From: Bacteroidaceae bacterium
GTDB lineage: Bacteria > Bacteroidota > Bacteroidia > Bacteroidales > Bacteroidaceae
Reading direction: 5' to 3'
DNA length: 64,000 bases
NCBI GenBank assembly: GCA_017461345.1
Contig: JAFTYP010000022.1
Location: 1-64,000 of the forward strand
Part shown: in pieces, positions 1 to 9,794 of the stretch
Numbering within the stretch: the stretch's first letter is position 1
Layout of the letters: each line of letters starts with the position of its first letter
Translations under genes and position numbers: made by a program
The notes under the pieces: generated by a model
Seen by the model: only the letters and a program-made list of their open reading frames with translations
Databases searched by the model: none
What the model was told of the DNA's origin: nothing

Positions 1-1
1 A

Positions 2-2191
2 TTCGGTTCGTTCCAAGACCTGCTGGGCACGAACGAGAGCGGCGGCATAAAGACGAAGAACGAGTTCATACACTCCACCAACTGGGACTTGGTGATATTC
101 GACGAATACCATTTCGGTGCTTGGAGGGAAAGGGCAAAAGAATTGTTCCAAAAAGAAGACGAAGAAGATGCCGTAGACTTTGATGCAGAGAAATATCAAA
201 AGGAAGAAGCAAACAATGCCATAAACGAATCGTGGTTGCCCATCTCTACACGATATTATCTCTTCTTGTCGGGAACTCCGTTCAGAGCCATAAACAATGG
301 TGAGTTTATAGAGGAGCAGATTTTCAACTGGACTTACAGCGATGAGCAACGAGCCAAAGCAGAGTGGAAAGGGAGCGGTAATCCGTATCTCGCCTTGCCA
401 CGAATGGTAATGCTTACCTATCGTATGCCCGATGAGATACAAGAGGTAGCAAAGCAAGGAGAATTTGATGAGTTCGACCTCAATCTATTCTTTGCAGCAG
501 AGGGCAAAGGAGAACAGGCTCGCTTCAAGTATGAGAATGAGGTGCAAAAGTGGTTAGACCTTATTCGTGGCGGTTACTTGCCTGCAAGCGTTGATGACCT
601 TAAACTCGGACAGGACAAGCGACCTCCAATGCCGTTCAGCGACACACGTTTGCTCAATGTGCTTTCGCATACAGTGTGGTTCCTGCCCAATGTGGCATCA
701 TGCTTTGCTATGGCAAACCTGTTGGCACAGAAGCAGAACAAATTCTACCACGACTATAAAGTGATAGTATGTGCAGGAACAGCAGCAGGCATAGGTCTTG
801 ATGCGTTGCACCCTGTTCAAGCCAACATGGGCGACCCATTGGAGACAAAGACCATTACGCTCACTTGCGGTAAACTGACAACGGGTGTAACCGTAAAACC
901 CTGGACAGGAATCTTCATGCTCCGCAATCTGAAAAGCCCTGAAACCTACTTCCAAGCAGCATTCCGTGTGCAAAGCCCTTGGGAGGTAAAGAACGAAGAA
1001 GGTAGCAAGACCATAATGAAGAATGAGTGCTATGTATTCGATTTTGCCCTTGACAGAGCCTTACGACAAATTTCCGACTACAGTTGCCGCTTGGATATAA
1101 ACGAAAGCAACCCAGAAGCAAAGGTAGGCGAGTTCATAAAGTTCCTGCCCGTATTGGCTTACGACGGCAGTAGCATGAAAGAAGTCGATGCACAAGACAT
1201 TCTTGATATTGCTTTGGCAGGCACATCGGCAACACTACTCGCAAAACGTTGGGAGTCGGCTCTGCTTGTCAATGTAGACAACGACACTCTTAAACGCCTG
1301 CTTGCAAGCCCCGAAGCAATGAAAGCCTTGATGAATATAGAAGGCTTCCGAAACCTTAATAATGACCTCACTACTATTATAAACAAATCGGAGGCTGTAA
1401 AGAAAGCGAAAAAAGAAAATCCCGACCCGACACCAAAGGAGAAGAAAGAACTTTCTGCCGAAGAAAAGGAAATGAAGAGCAAACGCAAACAGATTCAAGA
1501 GAAACTGAAAAAGTTTGCCACTCGAATACCTGTATTTATGTACTTGACCGACTATCGTGAACGTTGTCTTAAAGATGTCATTACGCAGTTAGAGCCCGGC
1601 TTGTTCAAAAAGGTAACAGGCTTGAGTGTAGAGGATTTCAATATGCTTTGTTCACTTGGCGTATTCAATGCACCATTGATGAACGATGCTATCTTCAAGT
1701 TCAAACGTTACGAGGATGCAAGCCTCACCTATACAGGTATTAACAAACATTCCAACGACGAGGTCGGCGGTTGGGACACAACCATACGCAGAACACAGTA
1801 TGAAAAATTGTTCTACAATCAGCAATCATCAATGACCGCTATAGATTATAGTGCGTATTCCAGAAGTAACGAACCCGACGAGGACAAACGAACAGAGCAG
1901 CCAAGAATAACAGTAAAGGTAGAACAGACTCAACCCGCGCCCATTATTCAACCACAACCGACAAAAACAACTGCCACCGAAAGCGTTTCACAAGAGAAAC
2001 AAACAGAGAAAGACCTCGAAAGCAAATTGGAATCAATAGGCATTGACAGTACTGTTGTTCACAAGAAATTCGGGGAAGGAACGGTTGTAAAATTCAACAA
2101 GAACGAAAAGTTTATCCACATAAAATTTACTCTTGGCGAAAAGAAATTTATCTTCCCCGATGCCTTCCTAATGGGATTCCTGGAGATATAA
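2..2191 (+). CDS. SF2 DEAD/DEAH-type helicase family protein, 5' end outside window
   Basis: The reading frame is open from base 2, so the N-terminus (including Walker A) lies upstream of the window. Visible helicase motifs are a DEYH Walker B (Asp-Glu-Tyr-His, about base 101), LSGTPF as motif III, the LTCGKLTTGVTV stretch as motif V and YFQAAFRVQSP as motif VI, so both RecA-like lobes are at least partly present. A Lys/Glu-rich coiled segment follows, then a Pro/Gln-rich linker and a C-terminal module (VVHKKFGEGTVV to DAFLMGFLEI) resembling the small beta-barrel tail of some UvrD/helicase proteins. The family includes restriction-type and mobile-element-borne helicases. Which of these applies cannot be told without the upstream neighbour. 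Role inferred: ATP-dependent DNA translocase. Confidence 0.7.
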   Translation, partial: FGSFQDLLGTNESGGIKTKNEFIHSTNWDLVIFDEYHFGAWRERAKELFQKEDEEDAVDFDAEKYQKEEANNAINESWLPISTRYYLFLSGTPFRAINNGEFIEEQIFNWTYSDEQRAKAEWKGSGNPYLALPRMVMLTYRMPDEIQEVAKQGEFDEFDLNLFFAAEGKGEQARFKYENEVQKWLDLIRGGYLPASVDDLKLGQDKRPPMPFSDTRLLNVLSHTVWFLPNVASCFAMANLLAQKQNKFYHDYKVIVCAGTAAGIGLDALHPVQANMGDPLETKTITLTCGKLTTGVTVKPWTGIFMLRNLKSPETYFQAAFRVQSPWEVKNEEGSKTIMKNECYVFDFALDRALRQISDYSCRLDINESNPEAKVGEFIKFLPVLAYDGSSMKEVDAQDILDIALAGTSATLLAKRWESALLVNVDNDTLKRLLASPEAMKALMNIEGFRNLNNDLTTIINKSEAVKKAKKENPDPTPKEKKELSAEEKEMKSKRKQIQEKLKKFATRIPVFMYLTDYRERCLKDVITQLEPGLFKKVTGLSVEDFNMLCSLGVFNAPLMNDAIFKFKRYEDASLTYTGINKHSNDEVGGWDTTIRRTQYEKLFYNQQSSMTAIDYSAYSRSNEPDEDKRTEQPRITVKVEQTQPAPIIQPQPTKTTATESVSQEKQTEKDLESKLESIGIDSTVVHKKFGEGTVVKFNKNEKFIHIKFTLGEKKFIFPDAFLMGFLEI

Positions 2192-2259
2192 AGACAATTC
2201 ACACCACAACATGATAGATATAAGATAAGAAGGAATAATCCTAAATTCTCACTAAACAT

Positions 2260-2290
2260 TTTGCTATTTCGGGAAAATGTCGTAACTTTG
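2260..2290 (+). promoter_or_regulatory. Bacteroidetes-type promoter for the rplY operon
   Basis: TTTG at 2260-2263 and TAACTTTG at 2283-2290 are separated by 19 bases, matching the Bacteroidetes primary-sigma consensus. The predicted start leaves a leader of about 70 bases before rplY. Confidence 0.75.
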
Positions 2291-2367
2291 CCGCGCTTTT
2301 TAGCCGTGTGATGGCGAATTAAGCACAGAAAACTTAATTTATAGTAACACAAAAACATTTAAACACA

Positions 2368-2958
2368 ATGAAAAGTATTGACGTAAAAGGTACAGCCCGC
2401 ACCGCTACCGGCAAGAAGGCTTGTCGCGACATCCGCAAGGCTGGCGCAGTTCCCTGCAACCTCTATGGCGAAGCCATGGAAAACGGTAAGCCCGCTGCTC
2501 TGAGCTTCACTGCTACTCAGGAAGAACTCCGCAAGCTCGTTTACTCTCCCGACATCTACAGCGTAAACCTCAACATCGACGGCAAAGAGTGCAAGGCTAT
2601 CATGAAGGAGCTCCAGTTCCACCCCGTAACTGACCGCCTGCTCCACGTTGACTTCTATGAAATCACCGAGACTAAGCCCATCGTAATGGAAGTTCCCATC
2701 AAGTTGAACGGTTTGGCTGAAGGTGTGAAGGCTGGTGGTAAGCTCGCTGCAAGCGTACGCAAACTTAAGGTTCGCGCTCCCTATACAGCAATTCCCGAGC
2801 ACCTCAACATCGACGTTACCAACCTCGGCTTGGGTAAGACCATCAAGGTTGCTGAACTCAGCTTCGAGGGCCTCGAAATGGTTACCAGTCCCAGCGTTGT
2901 TGTTTGCCAGGTTAAGATGACCAGAAGCGCAAGAAGTGCCGCTTCTAAGAGCGAATAA
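2368..2958 (+). CDS. rplY: 50S ribosomal protein L25 (CTC family)
   Basis: This 196-residue protein is the long (Ctc-type) form of L25, which binds 5S rRNA in the large subunit. It starts with the family-typical pattern (short strand, then [18 protein letters not shown]) followed by the L25 beta-barrel ([20 protein letters not shown]). The C-terminal TL5-like domain runs from about residue 100 and ends in a Ser/Ala/Lys-rich tail. It is first in an operon with pth 23 bases downstream, an order common in Bacteroidales. GC-rich, biased codon use fits a highly expressed ribosomal gene. The promoter at 2260-2290 drives it. Confidence 0.95.
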   Translation: MKSIDVKGTARTATGKKACRDIRKAGAVPCNLYGEAMENGKPAALSFTATQEELRKLVYSPDIYSVNLNIDGKECKAIMKELQFHPVTDRLLHVDFYEITETKPIVMEVPIKLNGLAEGVKAGGKLAASVRKLKVRAPYTAIPEHLNIDVTNLGLGKTIKVAELSFEGLEMVTSPSVVVCQVKMTRSARSAASKSE

Positions 2959-2981
2959 TCTGCCGCAAGAAAAGACATAGA

Positions 2982-3545
2982 ATGAAATACCTCATTGTAG
3001 GATTGGGTAACATCGGCTCTGAGTACGATGGCACCCGCCACAATATCGGATTCAGAGTATTGGACGCCCTCGCTAAGGCGTCCAATACTGCTTTTGAAGA
3101 CCGCCGATACGGCTTCGTGGCCCATATGCGTGTAAAGAACGCAGAATTGGTCCTGCTTAAGCCATCCACTTATATGAACCTCTCCGGCAATGCTGTCCGA
3201 TACTGGCTTTTGCAGGAGAAGATTCCTGTAGAGAATATGCTGGTCGTTGTGGACGACCTTAGCCTGCCCGTGGGTGCAATACGCATCAGGAAAGGAGGCA
3301 GCGACGGTGGGCACAACGGGCTGAAGCACATCGCACAGATGCTGGGCGGGCAAGGATACAACAGACTACGCTTCGGCATCGGTAATGACTTCCCACGTGG
3401 TGCTCAAGTTGATTTCGTATTGAGCCGTTTCAATGCCGAAGACGAACAAACCGTCAACGAGAAGGCTCTTGTGGCCTGTGATGCCATCAAAGCCTTTGCC
3501 TTAAGTGGCATACAATTCGCAATGTGCAACTATAATAATAAATAG
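2982..3545 (+). CDS. pth: Peptidyl-tRNA hydrolase
   Basis: Cleaves the ester bond of peptidyl-tRNA released by stalled ribosomes, recycling tRNA in the cytosol. The 187 residues match the bacterial Pth length. Asn10 and the catalytic His20 (GTRHNIGF) are in place, as are the [10 protein letters not shown] aspartate motif and the GGHNGLKHI loop. The ATG is followed at once by the KYLIVGLGN strand, so the start is secure. It lies between rplY and pepT, only 5 bases from the latter, indicating co-transcription with translation genes. Confidence 0.96.
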   Translation: MKYLIVGLGNIGSEYDGTRHNIGFRVLDALAKASNTAFEDRRYGFVAHMRVKNAELVLLKPSTYMNLSGNAVRYWLLQEKIPVENMLVVVDDLSLPVGAIRIRKGGSDGGHNGLKHIAQMLGGQGYNRLRFGIGNDFPRGAQVDFVLSRFNAEDEQTVNEKALVACDAIKAFALSGIQFAMCNYNNK

Positions 3546-3550
3546 GAGTT

Positions 3551-4777
3551 ATGGAATTAGTAGAAAGATTTCTCCGATACGTCAGTTTCGACACACAAAG
3601 CAGCGAAGAAAACGAAGCGCAATGCCCCAGTACAGAAAAGCAACTGGCTCTGGCAAAACATCTGCGCGATGAACTCCAAGCACTCGGCCTCACAGAAGTC
3701 GAAATGGACAAGAACGGCTACGTCTATGCCACACTGCCTGCAAACACTGACAAGCAAGTGCCCACAATCGGCTTCATTGCCCACATGGATACAAGCCCCG
3801 ACTGCAGCGGTGCGAACATCAAGCCACGCATCATAGAAAACTACGACGGACAGGACATCGTGCTCTGCAAGGAAGAGAACATCGTAACGACAGTCAGTCA
3901 GTTTCCTGAACTCAAGGAACACATCGGCGAAGACCTTATCGTCACCGATGGTCACACACTCCTTGGCGCAGACGACAAAGCCGGCATTGCCGAGATAGTG
4001 ACTGCGATGACATACCTGATGGCACATCCCGAAATTAAGCACGGCAAGATTCGTGTCGCCTTCAATCCTGACGAGGAGATTGGTGCCGGAGCACACCTCT
4101 TCGACGTTGAGAAGTTCGGCTGCGAATGGGCTTACACAATGGACGGCAGCGAAGTGGGTGAATTGGAATATGAGAACTTCAACGCTGCTGCTGCAAAGAT
4201 ACACATCAAAGGCTGCAACGTACACCCCGGTTATGCCAAAGGCAAAATGAAAAATGCCTGCATCATCGCTAACGAGTTTGCGGCTATGATGCCAGAAAAC
4301 GAAAGGCCCGAAACGACAGAAGGCTATATGGGCTTCTTCCATCTGACAAACATGAGTGGCACCGTAGAGGAGGCACAACTGTCATACATCATCCGTGACC
4401 ACAATAGCGGCATCTTCCAACTCCGCAAACAGGTTGTACTCGACATCGCAGAGAAACTGAACGCCAAATATGGACAAGACACCGTAACGACAGAAATAAA
4501 AGACCAATACTTTAATATGTTGAGTCAACTGCAGGATAAGCCTCAGGTGACTGACATCGCAAAGAAGGCTATCACGGAAGCATGCGGATTCTGCAATGTT
4601 GTCCCTATTCGCGGAGGCACGGACGGTGCACAACTCAGTTTCAAAGGACTCCCCTGCCCCAACATCTTCGCAGGAGGCCTCAACTTCCACGGACGTCATG
4701 AGTTCGTGCCAATACAAAGTATGGAGAAAGCCATGATGACCGTCGTAAACATCTGTCGCATTACAGCAGAACAATAA
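3551..4777 (+). CDS. pepT: Peptidase T (tripeptide aminopeptidase, M20B)
   Basis: A zinc-dependent cytosolic enzyme that removes the N-terminal residue of tripeptides. The 408 residues are the usual size. M20 metal-site motifs are seen in order: HMDTSPD near residue 78, LGADDKAG near 140, the catalytic DEE of PDEEIGAG near 173, TMDGS near 196, and the C-terminal [11 protein letters not shown] with the last metal-binding His. The dimerisation domain contains [12 protein letters not shown]. It sits 5 bases after pth and 3 bases before the S4 gene, so it is fully embedded in an operon otherwise devoted to translation. Confidence 0.95.
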   Translation: MELVERFLRYVSFDTQSSEENEAQCPSTEKQLALAKHLRDELQALGLTEVEMDKNGYVYATLPANTDKQVPTIGFIAHMDTSPDCSGANIKPRIIENYDGQDIVLCKEENIVTTVSQFPELKEHIGEDLIVTDGHTLLGADDKAGIAEIVTAMTYLMAHPEIKHGKIRVAFNPDEEIGAGAHLFDVEKFGCEWAYTMDGSEVGELEYENFNAAAAKIHIKGCNVHPGYAKGKMKNACIIANEFAAMMPENERPETTEGYMGFFHLTNMSGTVEEAQLSYIIRDHNSGIFQLRKQVVLDIAEKLNAKYGQDTVTTEIKDQYFNMLSQLQDKPQVTDIAKKAITEACGFCNVVPIRGGTDGAQLSFKGLPCPNIFAGGLNFHGRHEFVPIQSMEKAMMTVVNICRITAEQ

Positions 4778-4780
4778 ACG

Positions 4781-5218
4781 ATGGCAAACACGGAAGCACG
4801 GATAGACAAATGGCTATGGGCTGCACGCATCTTCAAGACGCGCTCCATCGCTGCTGCTGCTTGCAAGAAAGGACAAGTAAGCATGAACGGCGCACAAATA
4901 AAGGCCAGCCGCACAATCAAGGCTGGCGATGTTGTGAGTGTCCGCAAGTCGCCTATCACATACAGTTTCCGAGTTCTCCAACCCATAGAGAGAAGAGTCG
5001 GCGCCAAACTCATTCCGGAAGTGCTCGTCGACGTTACGACGCCCGACCAATATGAACTTCTCGAAATGAGCAAAATTAGTGGCTTCGTCGGTAGGGCAAA
5101 AGGAACCGGGCGTCCAACGAAGAAAGAACGTCGCAGCCTCGATGACTTCCGAGAAGATGTACCCGAGTTCTTCGGAGATTTTGAGTTTGATCTTGATGAC
5201 AGTGAGGATGACTTATAA
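4781..5218 (+). CDS. S4-domain RNA-binding protein, Hsp15-like
   Basis: The 145-residue protein begins with an S4 fold (RIDKWLWAARIFKTRSIAAAAC, GQVSMNGAQIKASRTIKAGDVV) as in Hsp15 (HslR), which in E. coli binds 50S subunits carrying stranded peptidyl-tRNA. A basic stretch (GRPTKKERRSLDDF) follows, and the protein ends in an acidic tail rich in Asp/Glu/Phe. Pth and an Hsp15 relative in one operon fit a shared ribosome-rescue role, an inference from the known functions. The gene is 3 bases after pepT and 27 before dnaG. Confidence 0.88.
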   Translation: MANTEARIDKWLWAARIFKTRSIAAAACKKGQVSMNGAQIKASRTIKAGDVVSVRKSPITYSFRVLQPIERRVGAKLIPEVLVDVTTPDQYELLEMSKISGFVGRAKGTGRPTKKERRSLDDFREDVPEFFGDFEFDLDDSEDDL

Positions 5219-5245
5219 ATCGTAAATTGCAAAAAATATATCTTC

Positions 5246-7303
5246 ATGATAGACCGTATAACCGTTGACAAGATTCTGGACGCTGCGAACATCGTGGACG
5301 TCGTCTCCGACTTCGTTACGCTGAAGCGTGCCGGAGCCAATTTAAAAGGGCTATGCCCCTTCCATGACGACCATACGCCCTCGTTCGTAGTATCGCCAGC
5401 CCGTAACACTTGCAAGTGTTTCTCTTGCGGAGAAGGTGGCAGTCCCGTCGGGTTTATCATGAAACACGAACAACTCTCCTACCCCGATGCACTACGCTAT
5501 TTGGCAAAAAAATACGGCATCAAGATAGAAGAAAAAGAACTGAGTCCGGAAGAGATCCAGTCGCAAGGCGACCGAGAGAGTATGTTCATCCTCAACGAAT
5601 GGGCACGTGACTGGTTTAAGAATCAACTTTGGGAGACGCCCGACGGCAAAGCAATCGGACTTGCATACTTTCGCAATCGTGGTTTCCGGGACGACATACT
5701 GGAGAAGTTCCAAATAGGTTTCTGCCCTAACAATAAAGAGCAGTCCCTTTCAGCAGAAGCATTAAAGAATGGCTATAAAGAACGCTATCTCGTAAACAAC
5801 CAGAACGAGATGGAGCCACGTTTGAGTATCGGAACCGGACTAAGTCTGAAGCGCGACAACGGCAGTCTGCGCGACCGCTTCTATGGGCGCGTCATCTGGC
5901 CCATATATACCTTTGGTGGCAGAGTAGCCGGCTTTGGCGGCAGAGTACTCGACGCTGCCACAAAAGGTGTTGCAGTAAAGTATCTGAACTCCCCCGAAAG
6001 CATCATTTACAGTAAACGCAAAGAACTTTTCGGTCTTTTTCAGGCACGACAAGCCATTCGTAAAGCAGACCTCTGCTACCTCGTTGAAGGCTATACCGAC
6101 GTGATGGCGATGCACCAACAAGGTATAGAGAACGTTGTTGCGTCCTCCGGCACGGCTCTCACAACAGACCAAATCCGTCTCATTCATCGCATCACAAACA
6201 ACATTACAGTCATCTTCGATGGTGACGATGCTGGTATTCACGCAAGCGAACGCGGCATCGATATGTTGCTGGCTGAAGGAATGAACGTCAAACTACTTCT
6301 CTTACCTGACGGCGAAGACCCCGACAGTTTTGCCCAAAAGCATTCTGCCACAGAGTATCAGCAATACCTACAAGACAATCAGGTCGATTTCATCACATAT
6401 AAAGCCACTCATGCAATAGGAGCAAAGAGGGGCGAGCCTGATGCAGAGGAACGTCTCATACACAACGTTACTGAAAGTATTGCCGCTATCCCCGACGAAA
6501 TAAAACGTACCGTATACATCCAACACGCATCGCAACAGTTGAAGATGCCAGAGCGCCTCATCGAGAGAGCCGTCAATGCACAAAGAAACAAACTAAACGC
6601 AGAGAAGCAGAAGGAACTGGAGCGTGAGCAGAGACAAACACAAAATTCTACTTACTCCGCCGAAGAAGAGAAAACCATCATTAGCCCGAGTAGCCCGACA
6701 ATATCTCAAGACAATATCGAGAAAGCGGGACTTGAGATGTCTGTCGCTCAAATGATAATCCGTTACGGCGAAAGGATTATGTGTACTATTGAGGACGAAG
6801 ACGGACAAGATGTGCCCTTAAGCGTTGCAGAATATATTTCTTTGAGCCTGAAGGACGATGCAATACAACTGCAGACACCAGTATGCAAGACTATACTTGA
6901 AGAAACTATCGAAAATGCCCATACGCCTAACTTCCGCGCAGAGCAATACTTCAACAATCATCCCAACGAACAAATTCGGGAACTTGCATTCAAACTTGGC
7001 ACCGACGCGGTTGAGTTGAGCAAGTTATATGATATTCCCACTTTTTCTACGCCCACCGGCAAAGAGGCTGAGAAAAGCAACGAAACAGACCTACACCTCG
7101 ACGAAATTGTGCCAAGCCTCATCGCAAGTTATAAGTTAAGCATTATTCAACAAGAACTGCAAACCATCATAGAGCAGATGAAGCGGACTGAGGCGAAAGA
7201 AGATAAAGACAAGTATCGCCAACTTTTACTGGAGTTCACGCAAAAGAAGAAACTCTGCACAGAACTCGCCAAACAATGCGGTGATCGCGTTGTGCTTAAA
7301 TAA
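5246..7303 (+). CDS. dnaG: DNA primase
   Basis: Makes RNA primers for replication with the DnaB helicase. At 685 residues it is of normal bacterial size. The N-terminal CHC2 zinc ribbon shows Cys37, His40, Cys58 and Cys61. The RNA-polymerase/Toprim core follows, with LVEGYTDVMAMHQ (catalytic Glu near residue 280) and the VIFDGDDAG acidic motif. From about residue 440 a variable helical linker leads to a C-terminal helicase-interaction region of low conservation. It is last in the rplY operon; the next gene is convergent and separated by a repeat array. Confidence 0.96.
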   Translation: MIDRITVDKILDAANIVDVVSDFVTLKRAGANLKGLCPFHDDHTPSFVVSPARNTCKCFSCGEGGSPVGFIMKHEQLSYPDALRYLAKKYGIKIEEKELSPEEIQSQGDRESMFILNEWARDWFKNQLWETPDGKAIGLAYFRNRGFRDDILEKFQIGFCPNNKEQSLSAEALKNGYKERYLVNNQNEMEPRLSIGTGLSLKRDNGSLRDRFYGRVIWPIYTFGGRVAGFGGRVLDAATKGVAVKYLNSPESIIYSKRKELFGLFQARQAIRKADLCYLVEGYTDVMAMHQQGIENVVASSGTALTTDQIRLIHRITNNITVIFDGDDAGIHASERGIDMLLAEGMNVKLLLLPDGEDPDSFAQKHSATEYQQYLQDNQVDFITYKATHAIGAKRGEPDAEERLIHNVTESIAAIPDEIKRTVYIQHASQQLKMPERLIERAVNAQRNKLNAEKQKELEREQRQTQNSTYSAEEEKTIISPSSPTISQDNIEKAGLEMSVAQMIIRYGERIMCTIEDEDGQDVPLSVAEYISLSLKDDAIQLQTPVCKTILEETIENAHTPNFRAEQYFNNHPNEQIRELAFKLGTDAVELSKLYDIPTFSTPTGKEAEKSNETDLHLDEIVPSLIASYKLSIIQQELQTIIEQMKRTEAKEDKDKYRQLLLEFTQKKKLCTELAKQCGDRVVLK

Positions 7304-7355
7304 AAACTTCGAACCTTACAAACGTGGCGTGTTAACGAAGCATGCATAACCTGCA

Positions 7356-7421
7356 AACTATACACGTTAACTTTCCCAACTTAACACGTTTAGTTTGCCG
7401 ACTTAACACGTTTGTTTTATT
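7356..7421 (+). repeat. 22-bp phased palindromic array, three clear units
   Basis: Units begin at 7356, 7378 and 7400, all exactly 22 bases apart. Cores are AACTATACACGTTAA, AACTTAACACGTTTA and GACTTAACACGTTTG, with linkers such as TTTCCC and TTTGCC. A weaker unit with an ATGCAT core can be placed one period earlier (7334). The array fills the gap between convergent dnaG and the lipoprotein gene and touches the last codon of the latter. Confidence 0.8.
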
Positions 7422-7989
7422 TCTCCTCCACAGAGAACTTAAGAGTGCCTGATGCTCCACCTGCTGTGGGACCACTCTGTGGTGTAATTGTTCCGCTGTA
7501 AGCACTATTATCCACAATGTTTCCTGTCTCGATTGTTACACCTTGACCGCTATAAGTATATTTTGCAAGAAAACTCACAGAGTAAGGCTTTCCATATTCT
7601 GTAGGCAATGCATTCGCTGGCAAAAGCATATGGCAGACCGGATCGTCTGCGCCATCATCGTAGCCATCGTAGTTGGTGCGTTGGGTATATGATTTGGTAG
7701 CATGAACCCGTTCGCCAGATTTAACATCGATAGTATCGTAACCAATCGTCCATGTGTAAGAAGTCGCATTTATAAGATGTCCACGTTCTTTCTGATGAGC
7801 AGTTATGTGAATAGAGTCGCCCGGATGCAGAAGAATGTTTCGAGGATTACCCGGCTCGTAATCAGGATAATTGCCAGTCTTATAAGTAAAACCCTTCCAG
7901 GTCGGGCAATAAGAACTATAATCATTCTCCGAACATGAGAAGAGGAATGCTGTCAAGAAGCAAAAAAAGATATGTTTGAAGTTCTTCAT
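7417..7989 (-). CDS. Small predicted lipoprotein, unknown function
   Basis: The 190 residues begin with a lipoprotein signal (basic MKNFKH, hydrophobic core, LFSC lipobox with Cys19), so the mature protein should be anchored to a membrane. The rest is beta-rich with no motif I recognise. It ends in a Gly/Thr-rich segment (TITPQSGPTAGGASGTL) and SVEEK. Its ATG overlaps the maf stop by 4 bases (ATGA type), so it is translationally coupled as the last gene of the minus-strand operon. The name is by signal peptide only. Confidence 0.75.
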   Translation of the reverse strand: MKNFKHIFFCFLTAFLFSCSENDYSSYCPTWKGFTYKTGNYPDYEPGNPRNILLHPGDSIHITAHQKERGHLINATSYTWTIGYDTIDVKSGERVHATKSYTQRTNYDGYDDGADDPVCHMLLPANALPTEYGKPYSVSFLAKYTYSGQGVTIETGNIVDNSAYSGTITPQSGPTAGGASGTLKFSVEEK

Positions 7990-8549
7990 ATAAGATTAAG
8001 TTTTTTCATTTCAGAATAAAGTCTTTGTACTGGCAATCCCATTACATTGAAGTATGAGCCTTCGATAGAAGTAACACCGATGTAGCCTATCCACTCTTGA
8101 ATGCCATAAGAACCCGCCTTGTCCATCGGACGATATTGTGTCACATAGTAATCGATCTCTTTTTCCGTGAGTTGAGTAAAGGTGACTTGGCTGACAGATG
8201 CAAAAGCATGCTGCATAGCCAATGTTGTAAGAACAACACCGGTTACGACTTGATGCGTCTTTCCAGAAAGTTTGCGGAGCATTTGTTTTGCATCTTCCTC
8301 GTCTCGTGGTTTGCCTAACACTTCGCCATCGAGATACACAATAGTGTCAGCAGTAATGAGCAACTCATCCTCCTTAAGAGTATAGGCTGCGGCCTTCTTT
8401 CGGCTGATGTGCTGCGGAATCTCTTCCATCGAGAGTCCGGCAGGATATGATTCATCTAATCCGGAAATTGTACGGACCTCATATTCAATCCCCAATCCGG
8501 ACAAAAGTTCGCGACGACGGGGCGAGTTGCTTGCAAGAATTATCTTCAT
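7986..8549 (-). CDS. maf: Maf family nucleoside triphosphate pyrophosphatase
   Basis: Maf proteins hydrolyse non-canonical or methylated NTPs/dTTP/UTP to monophosphates and were first linked to septum formation. The 187 residues have the signature ASNSPRRRELLSGLG at the N-terminus, GLDESYP in the substrate loop, ITADTIVYLDGEVLGKPRD with the catalytic Asp, and KAGSYGIQ near the C-terminus. It is downstream of the KdsC-like gene (26-base gap) and overlaps the lipoprotein gene. Confidence 0.93.
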   Translation of the reverse strand: MKIILASNSPRRRELLSGLGIEYEVRTISGLDESYPAGLSMEEIPQHISRKKAAAYTLKEDELLITADTIVYLDGEVLGKPRDEEDAKQMLRKLSGKTHQVVTGVVLTTLAMQHAFASVSQVTFTQLTEKEIDYYVTQYRPMDKAGSYGIQEWIGYIGVTSIEGSYFNVMGLPVQRLYSEMKKLNLI

Positions 8550-8575
8550 CGTTCCTTTTTACCTTTTATATTCTT

Positions 8576-9097
8576 TTACCAACTGAACGCTTTTTCATCG
8601 GCCATCCATTTCCCTTGAGCCTTCAGCACTTGCTCAGTAACATCACGCACGCAGCCCTGTCCACCATCAAGATGGCTGATGTAAAGGCTGATATCACGTA
8701 TCTCTGGAGCAGCGTCACGCGGACAGCAAGGCAAGCCGATTTGTTGCATCACTCTGTAGTCGGGAATATCATCACCCATATAAAGAACCTCGTCAGGCTT
8801 TAGCCCATACTTATCAAGCAGTGTCTGCATACACTCCGTCTTCACAGAACTGCTCAAAAAGACATCACCGACACCTAATGCCTCATAACGCTGTCGGATT
8901 CTCTCCTCGTAGGCACCGGTTATGATAGCAACACGAAGTCCCGACATAGAAGCAAGGCGCAGGGCATAAGCGTCCTTTGTATGAGTCGTGCGAACCAAGT
9001 TCCCTCCCGCATCTACACGAACCATTCCCTTGCTCAACACACCGTCAACATCGAAGACCAGTGCTTTAATCTTTCTCAAGTCGTAATTTATCATCAC
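8576..9097 (-). CDS. kdsC: KDO-8-phosphate phosphatase-like HAD hydrolase (KdsC/YrbI)
   Basis: A 173-residue cap-less C0-type HAD phosphatase. Motif I is VFDVDGVLSKG with the nucleophile and general acid Asp, motif II is the IITGAYEE region, and motif III/IV is YMGDDIPDY. Length and motifs match KdsC, which dephosphorylates 3-deoxy-D-manno-octulosonate 8-phosphate for lipid A-core assembly. The start overlaps the DUF2520 gene stop by 32 bases. Substrate is assigned from family likeness; related enzymes act on other sugar phosphates. Confidence 0.85.
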   Translation of the reverse strand: MMINYDLRKIKALVFDVDGVLSKGMVRVDAGGNLVRTTHTKDAYALRLASMSGLRVAIITGAYEERIRQRYEALGVGDVFLSSSVKTECMQTLLDKYGLKPDEVLYMGDDIPDYRVMQQIGLPCCPRDAAPEIRDISLYISHLDGGQGCVRDVTEQVLKAQGKWMADEKAFSW

Positions 9098-9794
9098 GTA
9101 TGCTTTTGCTTAAAAGTTGATAGATTTGCCTTCGTTCGTCATCGAGAAGCGACATCTGTTGCGACATTACTTCTTCGTCCCATCGCACTGCAGGACCTGT
9201 CTGTGCATCTCTCGGCATCAGTTCGTCCATTTTATCCGCCGTTTCATGAATGAGAGGCAACATTACATTAAAAGGTATATCTTGCTCTGCAAGAAGTTCT
9301 GCCGTAATGCCATAGAGGCGATTGACGAAATTGCAGCAGAAGACTGCAGCCAAATGCAGATAACGGCGACGGTTGCTGTCCATTCGCATTGCAGTACTGC
9401 CCATGGCTTCTGCAAGAGAGCGGAGCAAATCGAGGTCTGGCTCTTGGTTCGCTTCAATATAGAATGGGACACGAAGCGGTGTTAGTTTTCGTCCTTTTGT
9501 GATGGTTTGAAGGGGATAAAGAACACCCCTTCGTGTTTGAGGCAGGACATCCATCGGCACACTACCCGCTGTATGAACCACAAGTCCGTTTACGTCCTTC
9601 AGTTCTTCTGCCACAGCAGATATTGCTTTGTCACTCACCGAAATGATGTAGATATCTGCATCCTTCGGAATTGGACAGTTTCTGTTTCTGCCACCCACCG
9701 CAAGGACTTCGAAGGGACTGTTGACATTCTCCTTAAAGAAGGAGGCAACATTCCCTGCCCCTATCAGTACTGTCCGATATGTACGCGTTCCCAT
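9066..9794 (-). CDS. Rossmann-fold and DUF2520 protein
   Basis: The 242-residue protein has an N-terminal NAD(P)-binding Rossmann fold (VLIGAGNVASFF, then YIISVSDKAI and VVHTAGSVPMDVL) like pyrroline-5-carboxylate reductase. The C-terminal helical DUF2520 domain starts near residue 125 (RRRYLHLAAVFCCNFVNRL). The true substrate of this family is not established. It overlaps both neighbours (31 bases with the nitroreductase, 32 with the KdsC-like gene), indicating tight translational coupling. The same association with maf and the KdsC-like gene is familiar in Bacteroidales. Confidence 0.88.
   Translation of the reverse strand: MGTRTYRTVLIGAGNVASFFKENVNSPFEVLAVGGRNRNCPIPKDADIYIISVSDKAISAVAEELKDVNGLVVHTAGSVPMDVLPQTRRGVLYPLQTITKGRKLTPLRVPFYIEANQEPDLDLLRSLAEAMGSTAMRMDSNRRRYLHLAAVFCCNFVNRLYGITAELLAEQDIPFNVMLPLIHETADKMDELMPRDAQTGPAVRWDEEVMSQQMSLLDDERRQIYQLLSKSIRDDKLRLEKD

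Noticed and set aside
2..2191. Complete restriction-modification or defence system
   Set aside because: Only the 3' part of one helicase is visible and the next gene is a ribosomal protein; no partner methylase or nuclease is in the window.
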